From assembly GCF_020283565.1 (NCBI RefSeq), contig NC_060061.1, forward strand, positions 26,759,362-26,823,361: a DNA stretch of 64,000 nucleotides, read 5' to 3'. Each line of letters opens with the position of its first letter. Position 1 is the first letter of the stretch. The notes under the pieces were generated by a model. That model saw nothing but the letters and a program-made list of their open reading frames with translations, made no database searches and was not told the DNA's origin. Positions 23,303-35,346 of this stretch are shown piece by piece. Made by a program: the position numbers and the translations under genes. This DNA comes from Trifolium pratense. Its lineage: Eukaryota > Streptophyta > Magnoliopsida > Fabales > Fabaceae.

Positions 23303-26300
23303 ACTAGTAAAAGGAAGGTTGAATTGCTCATAAGCCTTCATTGTGATGATGTGGCATGCTTTAGAGAGCTTCTCATATCTATTTAAAATTTGTCCCACAA
23401 TTTATTTTGTGTGTCCATTCATCCTCCAAAGTAATTATCTATATGTTACAATAATAATGGCTCCCAATAATAATGAAAGAAAGAAAAAAAAAAAAACAAA
23501 TTACAAAAAGAACAATGAATAGATATATGCTCTTTCATATTTTACACTACCAAACATAAAATATAAATCATGCATGTGTAAATATGATTTGCAATTTGCA
23601 AAAATTTACTTTAAATAAATAAATCAAATAAAAAAATTACTCCTCAAAAAAATTTCATGCTTGACAAAATAAATTTTATGAAAAAAAAATACTTTAGTTG
23701 TTGAGTTGCTCACAAGCATGCATTGTGATGATGTGACACTCTATAAGAAAAGTTTACAATCTCTATTAAAACATTTTCATATTTCATATAATAGAGTTAC
23801 TCTAATAATAATATAATATATTAAAATATATATTGTATGTTACAATTCCCTATTAATGCAATTGAAAACAAAGAATTCTTGGGGACACTAATATTGAATA
23901 TGTAAATTTAGCTAATTATCAAACACAAGCTCTATATAAAGTTAACCCAAAAGCTAATTATCACCACCACCATATCAGGAAGTTTGCCTTCTATGTTTTA
24001 ACAAAATTTTAATTTATCTATCTCATGGCAAAAACTCTATGGTTTCTTTGTCTAACATCTCCATGAGAAAAAGTTCATGAGAAAAGATTATGCATCTTCA
24101 CCTTCCATATGTTAAAGTTACACATTATAGTGTCTTGAATTGATTTAAAAGCTATTGTGTGCATATATATAATTACATCGTAAGTATATTGGTTTTTGTC
24201 CTTGGTAGGTGATGGTGTCTAACCTCTTAGAATATCATGTATGTCTACATGTGATTGATTAAGAAATTGATATACATATATGTGATAGTTGCCTATTAAT
24301 ATGTTTGTAAATTGGAATTTTTCTATTACTCTGAGTTTGAAACATCTCTAATCATTTTTTATATTTCTTTTTTAGGTTGGATATTTTTTAAAATATCAAC
24401 CGGTGTTTTGTTCGATGATTAATTAAACTTTGAGTTGAATCGATTAATATGAATATGACTATTTTTTCATGTGAATGAGGAGAACAGGATAAAACATACT
24501 TCTATTTTTGCTTACGTTGCATCCTTGCTCCTTATAAAGCCTATGAAATGGCACCTCATGTAAGGATGTGTATTTAACTCTAATGACAGTTTGTAAACCA
24601 TCATTTTTTTTTAATTGATATAATGTTTGTAATTAGACAACTTTTCTTTTTCATTTATTATTTTATTAGTCTAATGTTTTAGCTTATTTGTTTCTTATTT
24701 TCTTTTTCATTTATTATTTTATATAAGGTAAAAGATTTGTATAAAAAATTGTTGATTAATGGGAATATAATTAATTTTTTTCATGTAAATAAGTTGAAGA
24801 CGATAAAAGAGACTTCTTTTTATTGATTTTGAAGTGCCTTAAAATTTATATAGATCGAGGGTATATTGATGTTGGAGGCATTCAATTAAAAGAGGACAAT
24901 CCAAATTATTTAGAAATATAAATATGTGTCTCATTTTTAAATACTATATTGTCTACAATGTGTAGGTGATCTACTTGATCTCGATCAAGAGAAATATAGA
25001 TCTCGATCAAGAGAAATATAGAAACAAAAACAAAGTAGAAATTAAAATAAGTTTTTTTTTTGTAGTTGACACTCAAATCATACGGTTCTTATAATTATAA
25101 TACATGTAAGAAGTATATTGATTTAACTTGACTTAGAGGTTGTCCAAATATATAATCTTCATGCATTTATCATATAACACTTATATGAATTTTAATAGAC
25201 GATCCTATTTTAATCTACGTATGCCATCTTATTCTTACGGCCATAAAATGAATCAATGAAAAGAATTGTGCTAAAAACATGTTAGTTTAGAAATTGTGCT
25301 AAATACTTTTTCCTCCCACTTAGAATTGTACTAAAAACTTTCTAAATTAAATTAAAAAACGACAAAAATTATTAAATAAAAATTGTTGATGCTCATTTGT
25401 CAAAATAAATTTTAGAAATTATTAAAACCGTAGATGTTAAAATATATTTACATATATTTAGAAAATATAATCACACATATATTTAAACATATTTACACAC
25501 AACTAAAATTCACCAATAATTCAAAAATTATTAATTTAATTTACATAATAATATAACTTTTTGGATAAATTAAGTACATATTCTAAAAGAATGTTTACGT
25601 TACGGCTGAAAATAAAATAGTGGAATATTTATAAGAATAAGATGACATTTTTTTAAGCAAATAAGAAGATGACACATGTTAAATCTTAAATTCATCTATA
25701 CGACTTTCTTTACCTTAACCAAATAACTAAACATAAATTCAAATATATAAAATCTTCGTCCAAACTTATATATTGACAACAACAAATATTTAAGTTTATA
25801 TAATATAATAAGAAAAATAAAATAAATGTTCAAGAAAATATTAAATAAGAGGGACAAAAACTAACAATAATTTTGAAGAGACACAAACCTCACCAAGATA
25901 AAGAAAAACAAACCAAAAACAAAAGGACCAAGCAAAAAAAAAAAGTGAACCAAACAATAGACTAAAAAATAGGGACTAATAAAGTTGGAATAAAATTTCA
26001 CCAAGTGAATAAGTGAGAATAAACTCCAAGACAGAGTAAGTAGATAAGTTATTTGGAACCTTAAATTGCATAGAACGTAGTAAGCAAATACGCTATTTGA
26101 TACATAATTTTCAAAAAATGAGATCACGTGGAACAAATAGTCAAAGCCACCATATATGAATCATATTCTATAATCAAAACTTATTTTAACATTTCTCATG
26201 AGCAATATTGTCTACAAGTATAATTAGGTATACCTCCAACTCTTATTGAAAATAATAAAATAAGGGATACATCAAAAATAAAAAATAAAGTGACATTTGA

Positions 26301-26638
26301 CTATAAAATTGCAACTCATATAAAGAAAACTAAAATCTTATATGATTACATTAATAAAATAAAAAAAATGATACATCCTTTCAAACTTATGAAATATTAT
26401 AAGAGATCTATTACATTAAAATATAAACAAACTACGATATAAATTAATAAAAAATCTAATATTTTTAAACAATTTTTTTTTGTACTCATATACTAATATT
26501 AAATATAATCATATTTTAAAATAATATATATTATTTAACTATATGTGATTATAGTTATCACAATTATTATTTTTTATTTATAAAAATATTTTAATTATAT
26601 ATTTTAATCAAACCCGTGCAACACGGGTTTACCCCTAG
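23299..26638 (+). mobile_element. Helitron copy 2
   Basis: It begins at ATTACTAGTAAAAGGAAGG, as copy 1 does, and ends with the hairpin ACCCGTGCAACACGGGT and CCCCTAG at 26635-26638. The interior matches copy 1 over about 3.0 kb but has a single version of the repeated block and no LINE or foldback. At about 25349-25362 the sequence TAAATTAAATTAAAAAACGA is the pre-insertion site used by the LINE in copy 1. It is flanked by TA-rich DNA inside the mosaic's microsatellite. Non-autonomous: no helicase. Confidence 0.82.
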
Positions 26639-26961
26639 TATATATAATTCAAGACTATCATCAACAAGATTTTTATCGAAAAAAAATAAAGTTTTTTTTT
26701 TTTATGTACTAAATATTTTTCGTACTAGTACTTATTTATCAATGTCTTTTTTGACAAAATCAATACATTATATTTTTATTTTTACAAGAAGATTATTATT
26801 TTTGTAGTCAGAAAAATAAAAAGAAGAAGATTATTAGTATTTTTTTTTGAGGTAATTCTTACATGAAGATAAACATACTACTATACACATGACCAAAAAA
26901 AAAAAATACTACTATACAATAAATAAATCCTAGATCAATATATATATATATATATATATAT
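26639..26961. other. AT-rich spacer between Helitron copy 2 and the second foldback
   Basis: Low-complexity AT-rich DNA ending in a (TA)n run at about 26939-26960. No gene or terminal repeat recognised. Confidence 0.4.
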
Positions 26962-27356
26962 GAGTCAGGATCCGTTGACACCAACTAGTTTGACACCAAA
27001 TGTTACACCTCTCAATAACGTTTTAACCGATATAAATTTTATAAAATCCACCGTTGGATTGAAAGTTTACATCATATAGATCATTTGTGTAAAATTTCAG
27101 ACAAATCCAAAATCATTTGATATGCTATTGAGACACATAAAGATTAACGGCATTTAAAAAAATACAAAAACCGTTAATTTTGATGTATCTCAATAACATA
27201 TCAAATGATTTTGGATTTATTTGAAATTTTACACAAATGATCTATATGATGTAAACTTTCAATCCAACGGTGGATTTTATAAAATTTATATCGGTTAAAA
27301 CGTTATTGAGAGGTGTAACATTTGGTGTCAAACTAGTTGGTGTCAACGGATCCTGA

Positions 27357-27359
<3 letters not shown>
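26962..27359. mobile_element. Second foldback MITE in (TA)n (Micron-like)
   Basis: A 398-bp inverted repeat with ends GAGTCAGGATCCGTTGACAC and, read inward from the right, GAGTCAGGATCCGTTGACAC. The arms are about 180 bp with a loop near 27150-27180. The arms share an internal core with 22872-23270 (AAAATCCACCGTTGGATTGA and AATGATCTATATGAT), but the terminal 60 bp or so differ. It is flanked by TA microsatellite on both sides. Confidence 0.85.

Positions 27360-27436
<77 letters not shown>
27360..27436. repeat. (TA)n microsatellite, right part
   Basis: About 38 TA units followed by GAAGTGCTTACTTATT, the same sequence that follows the (TA)n tract in blocks B (39612) and C (50282). This confirms it is one ancestral tract. 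Confidence 0.85.
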
Positions 27437-27440
<4 letters not shown>

Positions 27441-27600
27441 GTGCTTACTTATTATTTTTTGTAGTGTAAACTGTTTCTTTTATGTTGAAATGTTACAGAA
27501 TTTATTGGAGTAACAAATAAGATGGCTATATTGCATGTTGCTTTTACTTATTTTTATGTTTAAACAACTAGTTTTTTGAAAACTGTTAGCTTTATTGTAG

Positions 27601-29148
27601 GTCTAGAAATTCATGAAGGAGCATAAGAATCATAAGGTTCGTAGTGAGGGAATTTTGTGGATGGTTTCTGCTGTTGTGGATTTTGGTGTATCACATTTAA
27701 AGCTTAAGGTCTGTTATCAATTTTTTTGGTAATTAAGTTATGTTGTCTGTGTGTTTTTATTTTTTTTATTTTTTATAAACTATGTTGTCTGTGGTGATTG
27801 CATGTATTAAATTTAAATACTACTACTATAGATTTTTTTTTTGAGATTTTTTTGATATGCAATTTTTTCTAAATTTTAATGCAATTCCTCTTTTGCAGGA
27901 TTGTATTGATTTTGTTAAAGAAATTGGTCTGCAGTCAAGTGCAGCTGCTACTAGAAATGCATCAATTAAACTCTTGGGTGTTCTGCATAAATTTGTTGTT
28001 CCAGGTGACTTTGTGTTGACTTTCAAATTTCTATCTCTCACTATTTCTTTAGATCTAAAAGGGTTTCTTCGCTAGTAGACATAAAAGGGTTTCTTACTGA
28101 TGTTAAGCCTGCACTGCTGAGTGCTCTTGACATAGAATATGAGAAGAACCCATTTGAGGTATGTTGTGCCTGGTGGTATAACTTCTATGTTGCATCATGA
28201 TTCCTAATGTTGTAATATTTATTTATTTTAGTTTTAATTCAGGGAGCATCTACAGTGCCTAGAAAACTGTCAGGGCATCAGATTCATCCTCATCCGTTGT
28301 GGCTGGTGGGCTGGATAGCTTGCATCGTGAAGATATTACTGGAAAGGTTACTCCGACTCCCTGGAAGAGTTTCGAAAGCCCTGATTGGAAGGTTTGGTTG
28401 AAATATTTTAGACCACCTTTTGTTTTGTATTTTTAACTTGTTTTTAGTTGCATCACATTCCGTGCTCTGTTTTTTCCCCTTAATGTTGGTTCGCATGTAG
28501 TCTGTTGATGCTGTAAACAAAATACTGGAAGAGGCTAATAATAATAAGTGCATTCAATCAACTGGAACTGGTACGTCATAAAAACATTTGTATTTTGTAC
28601 ATTTGTATTTTCCTCTGCTTTGTGGACTTGCATGCTTTGTTTTTTTATTAACTCTTTAGGTTTTATCCTGTTCATTATAATGTTTGTCGATCTTTTAAAT
28701 TGTGCCGAGTGATGACTTGTATTACCAGGTGATTTATTTGGCGCTCTCAGGGGACAGTTCAATGAAAGAAACAAAAACCTTGTCATGACTACCTTGACAA
28801 CAATTGGTAATGTTTAATCTGCAATGCGTCAAGCTGTTGAGAAGTCAAGCAATGTTAGTGAATTGTGTTCGGCTTTTGGATTTTCTTTCCAGTTGTTAAT
28901 GTTGCATTTCCTTGTTTAAAAGTTTAACTTTTTGAATGGTTTATTGCAGGGCATTCTGTCGGATATATTGAAATGTCTTGGGGACAACAGGAAGCACATG
29001 AGAGTATGTGTACTGAATACTCTTTGTCTCTTAGCTTTGCTGCTGTTCATCTTGATAACATGGTCTGTCATGATTTGGTATTTTATTATTATTAATCTTT
29101 CTTTATTTTTAAGAAAATTCCATATTATTATTATTATTGTTATTGTTG

Positions 29149-29202
<54 letters not shown>

Positions 29203-29774
29203 TTATTGTCTTTTTGTCTTTTGTCCTAAACATGATGTGACTGTAGGTTCCTTATGTTGCAATTGCTTTGGTGGATTCTAAACTTGGTGCAGAAGGGCGT
29301 AACGATCTTTTTGATTGGTTATCTACGCAACTTTCTGGGTTAAGTAGTTTTGCTGAAGCTGCTCAACTGCTGAAGCCCAGCCTCTTCTTCAATGGTAGTA
29401 TGTTCTGGCTACTCAATCTTGTCCTCACTTGTCTTTCATTATCAAATCAGTTCTGGTGCATAGTTTACCTGGATATAAATTTGTAACGGCTCCTTTGTAG
29501 GATAAATCCTCTGATGTTTGCAAGGCGACATAGACTTGTTTTAATGAGATACTTAGAGTTAGTGGGCATGAAATGGTGTGACAAAAATGCCGGTTTTTCG
29601 TTCCTTGTTTCCTCAACATTCATGTGATACCAAGTATAATTAAATTGCTTGTTTATTTAGACTGAAAAGATTGTTATGACATTCATGGACCAGCACTGAC
29701 AGTTGTTCTTGAGAAGAAGATAAAACCATATGGAGCTTTTCAATGTGCATATGTATGTGCACTATTTTAGTCTC
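27601..29774 (+). pseudogene. MOR1: MOR1/XMAP215 microtubule-associated protein fragment, block A
   Basis: Fragments of the TOG-domain microtubule polymerase MOR1/GEM1, introns kept. Exons in order: KFMKEHKNHKVRSEGILWMV (27601-27708, with a TAG at its second codon where B and C have Y); DCIDFVKEIGLQSSAAATRN...LHKF (27899-28004); [20 protein letters not shown] (28078-28158); GLDSLHREDITGKVTP region (28243-28392); SVDAVNKILEEANN; GDLFGALRGQF; GILSDILKCLGDNRKHMR; VPYVAIALVDSKLGAEGRND...LSSFAEAAQLLKP; DKSSDVCKA. Several exons hold stops or indels. This is the most complete MOR1 copy; B and C lack the middle. It covers only a small part of a roughly 2000-residue protein. Confidence 0.87.
29125..29207. 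repeat. (TTA)n microsatellite in a MOR1 intron
   Basis: A run of TTA units with a few TTG interruptions. Block B has the matching tract at 40265-40336. Poly-isoleucine reading frames across it are meaningless. Confidence 0.85.
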
Positions 29775-29966
29775 TAGTTTCATTTGAATGTATGACTCAC
29801 ATAGTTTCATTTGAACTAAATTTTCCTATAGCTGTTAAACTTATTAATGTAATCTCCGTTTTTCCCCCTACCTAGTATCTACCCATATACATGCTTCAAA
29901 TTTTGATGTATTGTTTCTTGATAAATATCACCGACGATGAAAACAAATTTCAAACTTAAGATTGTA

Positions 29967-30700
29967 GATAAAGCAAGCTGCAAAAGGAACACAAGAAGTC
30001 CCAGGACTTGTTGAAGCTCATGTCCATGAAACAGAAGATGTGCGGGAATCGCTCAAGACTGGAAATAGAGTTTGGCTCCACCTTTGCCAATGAGCTTAGC
30101 AGCCGTTCATGTTGGTATGTATTGGTTCTTACTGCCAGCCTTATTAATGTTTTTAATAATTTCAATACCTTATTTACTAACCATATGACACAATAGGTAT
30201 TCTCCTTGAGCATGTATTTATTTATCTGAATGAAACAATTGATCTAGGAAGAAGTTATTGCATATTATAGGTTAATGAAAACCTGGTTGTTTTTCATGCA
30301 GCTTGTTGTGAGTAACAGTCATCGGGGAGAATTCAATCAATGGCCAGAAAACAAGGAGTCACTTTTGGCTAGTAGTCTTAGCAGGTAGCGAACGTGTGGG
30401 AAAAATCGAAACAGAGGGAGAAAGATTAAAGGAATCTTAATTCATAAACAAGTCTCTTTCGGCAGTAGGTGATGTTATTTCTGCTCTTGCTTCCAAAGCA
30501 GCCCACATTGCTTACAGGTGATTTTCTTTTCGACAATAGAACACATTCTTGCAGAATGAACATCTCATTAATAAGTGACTGTTTTGTTTACCTTCATATT
30601 CATACACAGTATACTCATCAACTCTGAAATAATTTTGACAGGCACGGTGCCTGGAGAATCAAGTAGCAGAAGAAAAAAAAAACTAGACTAAAGCAAGAAA
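29967..30700 (+). pseudogene. Kinesin-14 motor fragment, C-terminal half, block A
   Basis: Part of a minus-end-directed KIN-14 motor domain. The exon at 29967-30115 encodes KQAAKGTQEVPGLVEA in one frame and then FANELSSRS (switch I SSRS), with indels between. The next remnant (about 30298-30520) reads TVIGENSING, LAGSERVGKIETEGERLKES and KSLSALGDVISALASKAAHI after frame corrections. The switch II aspartate of DLAGSE is changed to V here (VVLAGSE). The copy in block B keeps VDLAGSE. The matching N-terminal motor exon, present in B and C upstream of MOR1, is missing from block A. Confidence 0.82.
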
Positions 30701-33324
30701 AACTAGACCACCTCCTGTACAATCAACAACACCGGTTATTTTATTTATGAGAGTTGCTATCTGGCACAATAAGCTCTCCACACGACTATGCACGACAGAT
30801 TCATTCTCATGTGATTAATGCGTGCTAGATAGCTTATAATTTTTTAAAATACTTAAAACATAAACCAAGATGAAATAAATATTCAAGGAAGTGTGATAAT
30901 ATCCTAGACTTGTGTTCTACAATATTCATTCAGCCTTAGACAATGGCAACACATCACAGAGTGATTTGGAAAATCACCACCTCATGTGATGGGATTTCTC
31001 ATAAATAAACACGTGTGAAACAAACTGGTAATTAGGAATCAAATAAAAATCAAAAGATAATTCAAATTATAATCTAAATTTAAGTCGTGCTATTGTGACG
31101 AATGCTTTTGTCGTGCAGTTTAGCTTTTTCCTTTATTTATTTCTTTTTCCCTTTCCACCTGTTTTCTTTTCTTGGATATAAAATTTACTCATTTCATCAT
31201 CCTGCTTATAAACCATGTTTTGATATAATGTCTACTCAGAGTCTCTGACCTCTAAACTATTACTTAGCTTTTTTCGTGTCTAATATTTTACAGGAAGTTC
31301 TATGATGGATCAGAAACATAGTTCAGGAGTTTGGAATTCCAAACATCATTTTCACCACTACTAAAGTTGTAGATCTGTTCCCTCTTCAGTAGTGTTTTCT
31401 GCCTAGTGTAGGTTAAATGCTCCCTAACCTTAGTTGCATCGGCAAAATTTCCCATATCCTCAGGTCAACGTATCATCATTGAAAACCAATGCATCTTCAG
31501 TAAGTTTCTTCAGCAAGGTTTTGAAACAAGGAATAGTTTATGTTCTCTATTTCATCTCTAACTTTATTTGTTCTTTTACTTGAAATTCTTCTCCAATATA
31601 TCACTTTCTTTGATACATAACTTCTTATGCCAAACAACACATGGTAACAGCCGTAATAGTCCCATCCATCCCCCCTTTTTTTTTCGGGGGAATGTTTTTT
31701 CTTGCTTAGTATCTGCCAATTCGCACATAAACATAAAATATTGGTTCCATTTATGTTTCATCTTTAGGTTCAGCTAGTTGGGATGGGTATTTACTTGCAC
31801 TATCCTTGGTTATCACATCAATAGTTAAGTAAGTTTGGTTATTTGTGTTTATAGAATTCAGTATGTTTTTTCTCTTGTTTTTCTTGTGTTTTATGTTTCT
31901 ATTCCAGGCTTCTCATATTGCTTGTCTACTTATTGTTGCTACTGTGGATGGTTTATCCTGCACTATATCAAAGTAAAGATTTATGGACAAACATCTGTAT
32001 GGGTGATTGATTTGTTCAAAACTCATTATTATACTAATTTCATTGATGGTTATATAAAATGTATGAATGATACTCTGCAGATTAGCTAATTGCTTCATTA
32101 GCTCATTTTTCATTTGGTAGAATGCCTACATAATTATGTAAATTACATAAAAATAAGAAAGACTGAAAAGTGAAAACATACGACACATTCATTATCTTGA
32201 TTTAACATAAAATGAAATTATGCTGGTGCATTCGATATATACAACTTTTCATAGGCAGGCCTCCACATAAAAAGCTTACGCTTCTAATAGACGTGGTTAT
32301 GGAAGAGTACAATTAGTGGGAGGATTAGGTAGCGTCCAGATTGTACAAACTGAAACAAATATGGGCCAGGGTTACTAAAATTTTCACAATCTTGTCCAAT
32401 CTCTACAAATCAGATATTGAAACCCCCTTAAAAAGCAACCATGTGTAGGGTAACAAAGAAAAAATTATCTTAATGAACCTCCGTGCACATGTGTTTGATG
32501 CATTTTATTTGTGCTGGTCAATATTTTCATGTTGCATTTCTCTGACTTTGGATATCCTACGTCGGATCTATATGGATTTATATAAGTTCTCTAATGCATT
32601 TTTTGCTATATTTACCACTAGCAATTAGTAAACATAATTTTGTGTTGCTTCTTGTAGTTTGTATTTTTGACTATATTGGAGGTTTTTGTATAGATGGAAC
32701 AAAAACAATGGGCAGCTAGTACTTTCAAAGAAGGTCATTGTTCTCTGCAATGGTGTGGATGGAATGTATTTTCCAAGCCTTGACTTGTAAGCATAAACTC
32801 CTTCATAGTGTTTTAATGTAATTTTTTTTCTTTCTATATTGTGCTTTGTTTATCATCATAGTTTTTGTCTGTTATAGTTATTAACTAAATAAACTTAGTT
32901 GGTTTGTTTGTAAAACATGTGACAAGTAGTAAAAGGTTAGCACCTTTTTAAATTGGTAATTAAAAGTTTATAACAACTATCCAGGATGTGCTATGTGTAG
33001 ATGGGTTGAAGATTGGGACTACAACAAAATTATAATCTGTGTCAGGTAATATGGCATCCTCAGCTTATTATAAATATGCAAACCTGAAAACTAGAGACTA
33101 GAAAAAGTTTCTGCACTAGTCTAATGATTGTGTAGCTGATTAACGTAGTGATTTAGTGAGTATTTGGACAGTTAACAACAGACTTAATTTTTGTCCGTGT
33201 CTTGAAATATTATAATGCAAGAAGTACCTCCAGTATTTTGGTATTAAGTATTTAACACAACTATGCACCCTTTCTTATGCTTTTCATTTATATTTATGGA
33301 AATCTGTTATTTTGCCTGGCCTTA
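30701..33324 (+). other. Duplicated mosaic segment of unknown origin, block A
   Basis: This is almost identical to 42226-42483 plus 44579-47915 in block B (minus the PIP5K piece). Two exon-like islands recur in both copies. One is around 31291-31390, with a frame RWIRNIVQEFGIPN ending in stop. The other is around 32695-32790, with VIVLCNGVDGMYFPSL. I cannot name the source genes. No terminal repeats or target duplications are seen. Confidence 0.55.
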
Positions 33325-33560
33325 TCGGTGAGACCAAGTTTTGAAAGAACTCGTTGTCTTGCCCAATTGTCTTGCAGACCACATTGGGTCACTCATTCCT
33401 GGAATTTAAAAAGCATTAAATGTAAGCAATATTCTCGAGTTAAATTTTTCTTTACTCTTACGTCGTTTTTACTATTGATCTATATTTTGTCATTATTTTT
33501 CTTTTCAGGACAAATCATCTACCTCAATTTTGAAGCCCTGATATTCTTGTTCGTTATGAT
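33325..33560 (+). pseudogene. CAND1: CAND1 internal exon fragments, block A
   Basis: CAND1 is the HEAT-repeat exchange factor that binds unneddylated cullins. An exon at about 33328-33415 reads QVLKELVVLPNCLADHIGSL then IPGI, matching the family's VLKELVVVLPDCLADHIGSLIPGI. It is followed by an intron and DKSSTS / FEALIF (33509-33560), equivalent to the family's DKSSTSNLKIEALVF with a small deletion. Introns are retained, so this is genomic capture. It repeats at 47915-48116. The CAND1 N-terminal part follows at 34161-34649, out of natural order. Confidence 0.78.
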
Positions 33561-34160
33561 CGTACTCTTCTTGGTGGTCGTGGTACACGTGCTAGGTTCC
33601 AGAAATCTTACTGTTAAATTGTTTTTGGTATTATTGAGATGTTATTGCGTTTATGTTTTTCAATACTCTTTAAAATTTCTATGCACTGTTTTAATTGAGG
33701 TTTGGCTGTTTTGAAGAAAGAAAAAAATGAAATGATGAAACGGCTGAGCGGAGAGTTTTTCAATACTCTCTTTCATTCATTCTGATTCATTCAGCCGCAT
33801 GGATTTCGAATTTCTCGATGACTTAGCAATTGAGGCACAGTTGCGGATAACGTCACAGTTAATTGAAGTGCGACTTCCGCTGATCCACTCTCGCCCTAGG
33901 TGTACGATCTATCTCTCTTTCTCCGATACATTCCATTCTCCGACGTATAATTTAAATCAAATTAATTGATAAATCTTCGCTTTAGGTTTATGCTTATGAT
34001 GACGCATTGCTTATAAATCTCCAATCAAGGTCTTTTGTATGAATGCTTATTTTCAATTCAATTGGTTTGTTTATTTGTCTGTTTGTTGCTTCTCATATTC
34101 CCTAACTAACTAACTAACAACATTCCAAATTACTCATGCAACAACAGTGCCGCTGCAAAA
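33561..34160 (+). other. Unrecognised exon-like segment
   Basis: An ATG at about 33799 opens MDFEFLDDLAIEAQLRITSQ and continues about 34 codons to a possible splice donor near 33900. It has exon-like composition in AT-rich flanks. I do not recognise the protein. It could be another captured gene fragment between the two CAND1 pieces. Confidence 0.4.
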
Positions 34161-34381
34161 ATGGCCACTTCTGATTTGCTTAATGAGTTGACCAAACCCA
34201 CTTTTATGACCGTTCCTGATGTCGAACTCAAATTGAAAATTATCAACATACAACAACTTGACGATGCTGCTGGTGATGTTTCTGGACTTGCTGTCAAATG
34301 GTACGATATCTTTTTACCAACCAATATTATATTATCGAATCACTCCACATTACAGATTAAGTGTTGTTTTAATTTTTTTTA

Positions 34382-34430
<49 letters not shown>

Positions 34431-34649
34431 AATTGCAGCCTTGCTCTGTTAGTGAGGAAGATGAATGAGCCAAGGGTTGTCGAAATGAGCAGTCAACTGT
34501 GTGACAAAATACTAAACGGGAAGGATCAACATCGTGACACTGCTGCTAGCATTGCTTTGAAGACTGTTGTTGCTTATGTTTCTCCACCCCTAGCACATTC
34601 TATTCTTTCCGTTCTCTCACCACAATTGATAAAAGGATTTACCGGCAAA
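34161..34649 (+). pseudogene. CAND1: CAND1 N-terminal exon fragments
   Basis: The exon at 34161-34300 reads MATSDLLNELTK, then after diverged residues IIN-IQQLDDAAGDVSGLAVK. An intron containing a (TTA)n tract follows. The exon at 34439-34649 reads LALLVRKMNEPRVVEM, QLCDKILNGKDQHRDTAASI and ALKTVV...LSPQLIKGFTGK, ending at GTAAGT. These match the first HEAT repeats of plant CAND1 (YMATSDLLNEL...; LCDKLLNGKDQHRDIASIAL). Codon-level changes such as PTFMTVPDVE and an extra A in DTAAS suggest relaxed constraint. It lies downstream of the later CAND1 exons, so gene order is scrambled. Confidence 0.85.
34376..34431. repeat. (TTA)n microsatellite in the CAND1 intron
   Basis: About 17 TTA units just before the acceptor at 34437-34438. 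Low-complexity reading frames across it are not coding. Confidence 0.85.
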
Positions 34650-35015
34650 GTAAGTCCTTCAAACTTACCAACCCATCTGTGTTCATTCCGCCTTTACCAA
34701 CTTCCATTCTCTCTTATCTATATTTCTCTCTAATGTATGCATTTAGATTATTCAGTTTGTACCTTTTGGTCTCTCACCTACTAACTTCTTTCCTTCCTTT
34801 TTATTATTCTATTGGGGACAAAATCTGACTTTGTTGTATGATCGAGTCCTAAAATACCCCGATCGTGTCAGATATTTGTATTTCACTTTTTTCTTTGTCC
34901 TGCGAGCAGTAACCAAAGTGAGTATAATTTGCCCTGATTTTAATTGATTGATCCTGATATATACTTTTTTTCTTTTAGAAGAAGTATTCATGATGCAATC
35001 TATGTTTCACTTTAG

Positions 35016-35155
35016 GCTGCAGATTATCTTGAGCAGGCTGAGTACAACAAGTACAATCAGGCATGCAGCCAGTTGTGACTAATGCAGCTGCTGCTAATAT
35101 GCCTTTGTCCCAACAAACGGATTCTTCACAATCAAAATATATAAGGGTCTGGGAG
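35016..35155 (+). pseudogene. MED25: MED25-like exon fragment with a short unknown exon
   Basis: After an AG acceptor the first part reads AADYLEQAEYNKYNQ, which I do not recognise. In a shifted frame the sequence then reads MQPVVTNAAAANMPLSQQTD and SSQSKYIRVWE, ending at a GT donor. The latter resembles the linker before the ACID domain of plant Mediator subunit 25 (...NMPLSQQ...QSKYVKVWEG). Only about 30 residues support the call. Confidence 0.5.
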
Positions 35156-35246
35156 GTATGTCCACTTCTTACTTAAACCTAAAGATTTCACTTCTTTCTC
35201 AAACAGGCCCTTAATCACCTACATTTTTTACACATTAAACACTTCA

Positions 35247-35306
35247 CTCTCTCTCTATCTCTCTCTCTCTCTCTCTCCCTCTCTCTCCCTCTCTCTCTCT
35301 CTCTCA
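35247..35306. repeat. (CT)n tract at the start of block B
   Basis: An impure CT microsatellite, 5' UTR-like, at the place where block B begins to match block A (about 19310). Confidence 0.8.
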
Positions 35307-35346
35307 AACCCAAACTCGCGTTCACCACAACCATTCTTCCCAATCG

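Noticed and set aside
28916..29240. Two opposing frames of poly-isoleucine/valine
   Set aside because: They are caused by the (TTA)n microsatellite in a MOR1 intron.
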